Shown: positions 58,901 through 64,000 of the stretch, one piece after another
Layout: each line of letters opens with the position of its first letter
Position numbering within the stretch: position 1 is the first letter of the stretch
Origin: Brevibacterium sanguinis
Lineage (GTDB): Bacteria; Actinomycetota; Actinomycetes; Actinomycetales; Brevibacteriaceae
DNA: 64,000 nt
NCBI RefSeq assembly: GCF_003315415.1
Contig: NZ_QNSB01000006.1
Location: 1-64,000, forward strand
Reading direction: 5' to 3'
Translations under genes and position numbers: made by a program
Notes under the pieces: model-generated
Databases searched by the model: none
What the model was told of the DNA's origin: nothing
The model's input: only the letters and a program-made list of their open reading frames with translations

Positions 58901-61900
58901 CGAAGGAGGCGAGATATGCGGAGAACCATTCGCGCGCCTCGGCGAGGTCGACGACGGTGTCGCAGACGTCCCACTGCAGCACCAGGTCACCGCGATGGTC
59001 GAAGGCCTGATGGTCGAGCCACACCTGGGGGGTCTGGCTCACCCCGTGGACCTGCGTGCCGAGCCACTCGTGATCGTGGGCAGCACCGCCGAGACTGTCG
59101 AGTCCGAGCATCGAGGTGAATACGACGGGGATGTTCCCCGTCCGGCCCCGGCGTCGGCTCCATTCGGCGAGAACGTCGATCCCGCTGACTCCGCTCTGGT
59201 CGAGGTCCTCGACGAGGCGGTCGTGGGTGGCGCGCACGTTCTCCCAGAGCTGTGGTCCGGCGGCGCCGGATTCGTCCGCTTCGTGGATGATCATGCTGGA
59301 GAACTCGCCGACGACCCTGTCCACTCCGGGGAGGTCCGGACGGTCGAAGACGCTGAGGGTGATGGAGAACCTCTCGTCCCCGCTCCAGCGCGCCAGGAGG
59401 CTGCGGTAACGGCTGAGGACGAACGCTGTGGGCGTGACACGATGGAGCGCGCAGTCACGCGTCCACCGGGCCCAGGTCTCCGCCGGGATCCGTCCTGCCA
59501 GCCGGGTGAAGTGCGGACGGGAGGTGAGCCGGCGTGGGGCCTCGTTCCCGTCGCCCCCGGCTGCCTCGTCACCGGCGCTGCTTCCGGCCCGGGCGATGCG
59601 CGGTGCGTCCGGAAGCCGGTCGAGCCGCTCTCGCCAGTGGGCCCACGCCTCCTCCCGACGGGAATCCTCGTCCCTGCCCTCCAGCGCCCGCAGGCAGCGC
59701 GCGAAGCTCGGCGGTTCCTCACCCAGGTCGGCGCTCGGATCGAGGTACCGGGCACGGACCTCCCGGTCGACGATCATCCAGCTCGCGGAGTCGCAGACGA
59801 GGACATCGACGGAGAGCAGCACCCTCCAGGTCCCGTCGGGCAGACCGACGATGACCGGAGTGACGAGCGGCCAGCGGGACGGGTCGGCGACACGCGTCGA
59901 CCACTGCTCGCGGAGATCGGCGAGGGCCTCATCGGCGTGGTCCTCGCCCCGCAGGTCGACGAGCTGCGGTGCCCAGTCCGGGGGAAGCTCGAGGATCCTG
60001 TGCTCACCCTCGGCGGTGATGATCGCTCGCAGCATCGGATGGCGCGCGACGACGTCCCGCCAGGCCTGCCGGTAGCGGGCGACGTCGAGATCGGTCACGG
60101 CGTACTCGAGGTAGAAGTGGCACCCCACGCCGTGGCCCTCGGGGCTCGCGGGATCGAGCCCGCGGGTCCGGCCGATCCAATAGGCGTGCTGGACCCTGGT
60201 GAGACCGAATCGAGAGTCCTCGTGCCGGGCCGCGCCGGCGAGTTCCCCCGCCTCCGTCGGCTCTGCCGTCGCTGCCGTGACCGCGCCGGCCGCGGCGTCC
60301 TTGTCGTGCGGTCCCGCCTCGTCGGCCCGCCCCGTCGCGGCCGCCGTGTGCCCGCGGCTCTCGAACAGCCGGGCGCAGTCGGCGACAGTGGGGGCCGAGA
60401 GCAGCTCGCGCAGGCGCAGGTCGATCCCGTGCTCGGAGCGGAATGTCGCGAGCACCCTGGTGGCGAGCAGCGAATGCCCGCCGAGCGCGAAGAAGTCATC
60501 GGCCGGCGAGGTGACGGGCCGGGAGAGGACCCGGGACCAGACCTCGGCGACGATGCCCTCCCACCCGGTGAGCTCCGAGCCCCCGTCGGGGCTCGTGTTC
60601 GCCGTGGTGGTCCGGGTCGAGTCGAGGTGAGCGGTGCGGGAGTCGAGTTCGGCCGGAGACGCCGCGATCATCCCCTTCACGTCGAGGCCGATGACACGGA
60701 GGATGGTCGTCACCGCGTCGTCGAGGTCGATCGCGTATCTCATCGAGATCTCGGCTGCGCTGTTCGACTCCTCCGAGGACCCGGTGCGGATCCGATCGAG
60801 GTCGAGCGTCGTCCATCCCTTCGCCGTGGCGAATCCGTCGAGGAACCTCCCTGCGGCCACATAGGCTCCGAGCCCGAATCCGCCGATCGTCCCGGCCACC
60901 GAGGACAGGAGGAGGACCGAAGGAGCGGCCGGAAGCGATTCGAGCGCAGCCGACAGCTCGAGCGTTCCGCGGATCTTCGGCGCGAATGCGGCCTCGATGC
61001 TCGTCGTGTCGAGTTCGGCCAGCGGCGCGAGGTCGACGTGGACGGGCGCATGGACGATGTGATCGAGGCGGCCGTGCTCGGCGACGACCGAATCGAGGAG
61101 AGCGGCGAGTGCGCCCGGCGCGGCGACGTCGACCCGGGCCGCCCGTGTGCGCTCGAGTCCCGCCAGTCTCCTGGCCCGCTCGCTGCCCGCCTCCGGCAGC
61201 GACCGACCGGCGAGGACGATTCTCGCTGCTCTCGAGTTCGCCTCGATCCGTTCCGCGAGCGCCAGCCCGACCGATCCGAGTCCTCCCGTGACCACCCAGA
61301 CCTCAGGCTCTCCGGGGTCGTGGTCCATCGCCCCGATGCCGCTTGCGGGATGCCAGGAGTCCCAGCGCCGGGTCCACGATCTGCTGCCGCGCACTGCCCG
61401 GTGCGGCTGCAGGGCCGAGATCGTCGTCTCCGCGGACTCGCGTTCGGTCAGCTCCGTGTGGAACCGCAGGATCTCCTCCACCGCGCGGTCCCAGGCCGGA
61501 GCTGCGAGGTCGAGGTCGACGGTGGTCCAGGCGATCCCCTCGACCTCCTGCCCGAGCACGCGCACGAGCCCACTCGTGGCGGTGGCGAAGGGGTTGACGG
61601 TCTCGGTGCCGAGCACATCCTCGGCGCCGAGGGTGAGGTGGACGAGTCCGCGCACCCCGATTTCGCCGATGCTCCGCGCCAAGCGGCCGAAGGTCTCCGC
61701 TTCGGCCCTCAGCTCCTCCTCGTTCGCGGGTGAGCTGAGGTGGACGAGGACCTCGGGTCCCGCCGAGGCGCCCGGAGCAGCGGCGGCCGCCTCACTGAGG
61801 ACCACTCCGCGTGCGATCAGGGCCGCGCGCAGCTCTTCCGCGACGTTCCCGGAGAGTGCCACGACCACAGCGGTCGCGGCGTCGGCGACCCGGTGCCGTG

Positions 61901-64000
61901 GCTCCTGCCTCCACCTGGGCAGCTGGAGGGGTTCGGCCTCGCTCGGAACCGGCCCGTCCCCGCGCGGTGCGGAGCTGCTCGCCAGCGTGTCCCGGTAGCC
62001 CAGTCTGTGCGGGATCCCCCGCTGACGGCGCTGCCAGGGGTAGGGCGGCAGCGGGACGGTGCGTCCACGCGGAGCGAGCCTGTCGAGATCGACGTCGAGG
62101 CCGTGGCTCCAGGCGATCGCGAGTGTCCGAGCGAAGGCCACAGCGGCTCGGGAGGCGGAGCCCGCCTCGGCGGGTGTCGTCCAGCAGGAGTGGACGTGGA
62201 CCGCAGCGGATGCGGCGCCTGCGGCGAGGTCGCCGCCCGGCCCGGTCTGGAGGACGAGGGCACGGTCGCCACCCCTGAGGGCCGTGTCGAGGGCGAGGTC
62301 GAAGCGCACCGGTGCACGGAGGTGGCGCGCCCAGTGGTCGGCGCTCAGGGGCGCGGTGATCTCCGACCCGTCGATGCCGGTGATGAGTCCGCCGCTGGGT
62401 GCCGGACGTGGGAAGCCTGCCGACAGCGCCATGATCTCGGACAGGACGGGCTCGACGAGGCGGGAGTGGCTGGCCACGGCGACGCGGAGCCTGCGGTGGT
62501 CGATCTCCCTCCTGTCGAGGCTGTCCTCGAGGGCCGTGATCGCGTGTTCGCTGCCCGCCACCACGCTGAGCAGGGGGCCGTTGACCGCGGCGAGATCGAC
62601 CTCGGGGTGCTCGAACAGGATCTCCTCCGCCTCCTGCGCCGAGACAGGCAGGGAGAGCATCGCGCCGGAGGGTAGGGTGGCGAACAGGCGCGCGCGTTCG
62701 ACGACGAGGTGCAGCGCGTCCCGACGGTCCATCGCCCCGGCCACGACTGCCGCGGAGTACTCTCCGAGGCTGTGTCCGAGCGCGACATCCGGTCTGAGGC
62801 CGTAGTCGGCGAGGAGGTCCAGGTAGGCGAGTTCGACGGCGGCGAGTGCGGGCAGGCCGATCCGAGTATCCTCGCCGCCGGCCGCACCGGGATCGAGGAC
62901 GAAGTCTCGGGGGTCCCGTCCTCCGAGTTCCACGATCGCCTCGGACGACGCGTCGAGGCTGCGGGCGAAGGTCGGCAGAGCGGCATGGAATCCCGCGGCC
63001 ATCCCGGCATGCTGGGCTCCCCCGCCCGGCATCACCGCGACGAGCCGGGGTGGCGTGTCCCCCGCTGCGATGACCGGGGTGGCCTCCTCGTCGAGGAGGG
63101 CCCGGCGGTGTCCGAGATGGCGACTGCCGTGGGCGAGAGTGCCCGCGAGGTCCTGGGGCGCAGCGGTCGCGGCCAGGTCGCGCACCTGCTCCGTCCGGTG
63201 TTCGAGCGCCTCGGGGTCGGCGGCGGAGATGAGCAGCGGGGACGGGAGAGGGGCCTCCGCCTCGCCCCGACCGGGGTGCCCTCCTCCCCGGCTGCGGTCG
63301 GGGGCGGAGGCGATGATCGCGTGAGCATTGATGCCGCCGATCCCGAACGCGCTCACCCCCGCCACCCGGCGGGGGTCCTCCCAGGTCCGGGCCGTGGTGG
63401 CCAGGGTGAAGGGAGAGCCGGCAAGCGGGAGGGCCGGGTTCGGGGTGTCGGCGTCGAGGGTCGGCGGGATGAGTCCGTGCTCGACGGCGAGGACCGCCTT
63501 GATGAACCCGGCGACCCCGGCGGCCGAATCGGCGTGGCCGATCATCGACTTCACCGAGCCGAGAGCGCACCAGGGCTCCTCCGCCGCCCCGAAGACCTCC
63601 ACCAGAGCCCGGACCTCGATCGGGTCCCCGAGCATCGTGCCCGTGCCGTGGCCCTCGATGAGCCCGACGTCCCGGGGATCGACGTCGGCGGCGGCGAGAG
63701 CCTCGGCGATGACGCGCGCCTGACCGCTGACGGAGGGCGCGGTGAACCCGACCCGATCGGGCCCGTCGTTGCCGATCGCGGTACCGAGCACCACAGCGTG
63801 GATCGGATCGCCGTCGGCGAGGGCGTCGCCGAGGCGCCGCAGAGCGACCATGCCCGCCCCCTGGGTGAAGACGGTGCCGGTCGCGCCTTCCCCATAGGAG
63901 CAGGTGCGACCGTCGCGGGAGAACGGGCCGTCCGGGACCGAGAGGTAGCCCTGCTCCTGCGGCAGCCGGAGGGAGACGCCTCCTGCCAGCGCGGTGTCGC
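55995..64000 (-). CDS. PKS/NRPS: (KS)-AT-KR-ACP-Cy-PCP-Cy-like-PCP-TE, N-terminus outside window
   Basis: At least 2668 residues are visible and the frame is open at the right edge. In order with approximate coordinates: end of a ketosynthase (EGHGTGTMLGDP and GHADSAAG; the active Cys is beyond the edge); acyltransferase 63040-62170 with GHSLGEYS; ketoreductase 61290-60780 with GGLGSVG and YVAAGRF; ACP with GGHSLL at 60475; cyclization domain 60200-58960 with DVLVCDS; carrier GGDSLL at 58730; second cyclization-like domain 58540-57300 with SLLVMDGWS; carrier GGDSLL at 57020; thioesterase 56860-56010 with GWSMGG and DAHHYS. No A domain is present, so the Cys must be loaded by the partner NRPS. 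HMWP1-like but with one more module and no methyltransferase. Confidence 0.93.
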   Translation of the reverse strand, partial: DTALAGGVSLRLPQEQGYLSVPDGPFSRDGRTCSYGEGATGTVFTQGAGMVALRRLGDALADGDPIHAVVLGTAIGNDGPDRVGFTAPSVSGQARVIAEALAAADVDPRDVGLIEGHGTGTMLGDPIEVRALVEVFGAAEEPWCALGSVKSMIGHADSAAGVAGFIKAVLAVEHGLIPPTLDADTPNPALPLAGSPFTLATTARTWEDPRRVAGVSAFGIGGINAHAIIASAPDRSRGGGHPGRGEAEAPLPSPLLISAADPEALEHRTEQVRDLAATAAPQDLAGTLAHGSRHLGHRRALLDEEATPVIAAGDTPPRLVAVMPGGGAQHAGMAAGFHAALPTFARSLDASSEAIVELGGRDPRDFVLDPGAAGGEDTRIGLPALAAVELAYLDLLADYGLRPDVALGHSLGEYSAAVVAGAMDRRDALHLVVERARLFATLPSGAMLSLPVSAQEAEEILFEHPEVDLAAVNGPLLSVVAGSEHAITALEDSLDRREIDHRRLRVAVASHSRLVEPVLSEIMALSAGFPRPAPSGGLITGIDGSEITAPLSADHWARHLRAPVRFDLALDTALRGGDRALVLQTGPGGDLAAGAASAAVHVHSCWTTPAEAGSASRAAVAFARTLAIAWSHGLDVDLDRLAPRGRTVPLPPYPWQRRQRGIPHRLGYRDTLASSSAPRGDGPVPSEAEPLQLPRWRQEPRHRVADAATAVVVALSGNVAEELRAALIARGVVLSEAAAAAPGASAGPEVLVHLSSPANEEELRAEAETFGRLARSIGEIGVRGLVHLTLGAEDVLGTETVNPFATATSGLVRVLGQEVEGIAWTTVDLDLAAPAWDRAVEEILRFHTELTERESAETTISALQPHRAVRGSRSWTRRWDSWHPASGIGAMDHDPGEPEVWVVTGGLGSVGLALAERIEANSRAARIVLAGRSLPEAGSERARRLAGLERTRAARVDVAAPGALAALLDSVVAEHGRLDHIVHAPVHVDLAPLAELDTTSIEAAFAPKIRGTLELSAALESLPAAPSVLLLSSVAGTIGGFGLGAYVAAGRFLDGFATAKGWTTLDLDRIRTGSSEESNSAAEISMRYAIDLDDAVTTILRVIGLDVKGMIAASPAELDSRTAHLDSTRTTTANTSPDGGSELTGWEGIVAEVWSRVLSRPVTSPADDFFALGGHSLLATRVLATFRSEHGIDLRLRELLSAPTVADCARLFESRGHTAAATGRADEAGPHDKDAAAGAVTAATAEPTEAGELAGAARHEDSRFGLTRVQHAYWIGRTRGLDPASPEGHGVGCHFYLEYAVTDLDVARYRQAWRDVVARHPMLRAIITAEGEHRILELPPDWAPQLVDLRGEDHADEALADLREQWSTRVADPSRWPLVTPVIVGLPDGTWRVLLSVDVLVCDSASWMIVDREVRARYLDPSADLGEEPPSFARCLRALEGRDEDSRREEAWAHWRERLDRLPDAPRIARAGSSAGDEAAGGDGNEAPRRLTSRPHFTRLAGRIPAETWARWTRDCALHRVTPTAFVLSRYRSLLARWSGDERFSITLSVFDRPDLPGVDRVVGEFSSMIIHEADESGAAGPQLWENVRATHDRLVEDLDQSGVSGIDVLAEWSRRRGRTGNIPVVFTSMLGLDSLGGAAHDHEWLGTQVHGVSQTPQVWLDHQAFDHRGDLVLQWDVCDTVVDLAEAREWFSAYLASFEPAEEDPSSAPRSADLAPTSAQDDGTLREAVTMVWAELLGLDPEEIGAETFLTLGGDSLLAVRMASALRRATGTGLPLNEIRADITVADLVALLSDRDPGVTRLPLRRRADPCAPFPLLPLQQGYFVGQSGGWDNSYRTAHVSTDVALTLPAGEPDPEALEALLRRAVDAVAAHQPMVRAEVLPDGTQRLRDPEDESARTPATVIDLRDHPDPETELARLRAVWATEGPDPESGPAVAVDVVLLGRGRGRLHVSSSLLVMDGWSAALYDRELFAQLAEPGTLEAPLEIDFGDYVDSVTSPSVESAREEHRRWWFERLESLPAPPRLPHREPDGEHVVERMTMREFWLEPDDWRVLRDVCRSHGVTPATAVLSVFALALQRLTGRSEILLNSMQHNRVPIHADIDRLIGAFSRTALLPLRLPGGTVLETMRSIAGQVDEHGRRDLVTAVEVGRELGRRRGRSTTIAPVVFQSTLGMDSALGGSLPERLGPLGRIHLGDFHQDIRTPQVELELRVFELEGSFIASLASVDEVLAEGVPDRVLEEVATGIEALHDPETWTTALPPVGTGVWELECRPGAERTETARAADRVGPVGNALAVDEGELAAVARLWAEMLELPQAPSRDEDFFSLGGDSLLAVRMLTRHREETGRRIEIRDFLSDPTPSGLVRTGQPEETRRPVPEESLFELRAGTGRPIFLLHPSGGDVLCYVELARRLDTARPVVAIGDPGLDDHPVPGTVEGMVGLYRDLIRTRQPIGPLTIGGWSMGGTLAQELARRLRSDGCEVDALLMIDSNSPERIVRLTGMTETDAEDVQRLRQLRSIEAFLGLDLGRHEHWRGLAEQLDAHGALPAGEHRERRFEVFRRHMDALARHRAGVLDEAVPTLLVRAAERSPRNSAEGMGVDDTAEADLGWSPWITGPLRVVDVDAHHYSVIRSPAVEEVADEISAFLAKPADIHGPTAPATATIGTENP

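Larger units (their letters stand above)
40536..64000. other. Thiazoline metallophore-type NRPS/PKS gene cluster (right end outside window)
   Basis: The cluster consists of two outward groups around a shared promoter at 46838-46950 (NRPS-PPTase leftward, two ABC half-transporters and a flavoprotein rightward) and a leftward group entering from the right edge (PKS/NRPS, substrate-binding protein, permease, fused permease-ATPase). Domain content parallels yersiniabactin synthetases HMWP2 and HMWP1. An aryl-acid ligase, salicylate synthase and thiazoline reductase are not in the window. The metal and the final structure cannot be read directly. Confidence 0.8.

Noticed and set aside
56712..61733. 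A plus-strand open frame of over 1600 codons opposite the PKS/NRPS
   Set aside because: It is composed of Arg/Gly/Asp-rich low-complexity translation with no domain, and the opposite strand encodes clear KS-to-TE domains. Long antisense frames are expected in high-GC DNA.
1..64000. CRISPR array, rRNA, tRNA or insertion sequence
   Set aside because: No regularly spaced repeats, no cloverleaf or rRNA signature, and no transposase reading frame was recognised on either strand.

Overview
The window is high-GC, densely packed DNA, probably from an actinobacterium; gene content and codon habit suggest Brevibacterium or a close relative (inference, no rRNA gene is present). Genes are often coupled by ATGA or GTGA overlaps. 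No rRNA, tRNA, CRISPR array, insertion sequence or prophage gene was seen. The longest gene-free stretch is under 250 bases (32759-33004).

Layout. 1-1505: the start of an aspartate ammonia-lyase gene and a flavoprotein monooxygenase. 1732-11051: a LysR regulator divergent from a seven-gene catabolic operon (RidA, DUF1028, M20 amidohydrolase, MFS transporter, aldehyde dehydrogenase, class III aminotransferase, NCS1 permease). 11161-12254: a broken APC permease. 12439-15011: a lower-GC block of NUDIX, HNH nuclease and AbiH genes that looks like an acquired phage-defence island. 15053-17590: a GNAT/pirin/MarR/YcaC-type hydrolase group with a clear MarR-like operator. 17712-21985: an amidase, DUF3311, sodium:solute symporter and tandem-Lrp operon. 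22130-24858: a small membrane protein, an atypical NRAMP transporter and an HhH-GPD-like protein. 24929-32758: a Rieske oxygenase operon (permease, C45 acyltransferase, VOC, SDR, oxygenase, reductase, deacetylase) with a divergent Lrp regulator. 33005-38250: a universal stress protein, a CitMHS citrate transporter divergent from a CitA/CitB-like two-component system, and ogt. 38258-40591: a flavin oxidoreductase/methyltransferase fusion and an XRE-cupin regulator.

The most striking region is 40536-64000 and beyond: a mixed NRPS/PKS locus of yersiniabactin type. It holds a phosphopantetheinyl transferase, an NRPS (ArCP-Cy-A-PCP-Cy-PCP) whose single adenylation domain carries the complete cysteine code, and a PKS/NRPS (KS-AT-KR-ACP-Cy-PCP-Cy-like-PCP-TE, N-terminus outside the window). 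Transport genes are a YbtP/YbtQ-like ABC pair and an Opp/Dpp-type system in which one permease and both ATPases are fused in one chain. A thioredoxin-reductase-like flavoprotein is also present. A Fur/Zur-like box lies in the divergent promoter between the NRPS and the ABC genes. Together these predict a thiazoline-rich metallophore made and taken up under metal limitation. The extra cyclization-type module, the lack of methyltransferase domains, the fused importer and a box that fits Zur as well as Fur make it unlike yersiniabactin itself. Genes for aryl starter synthesis and activation are not in the window.
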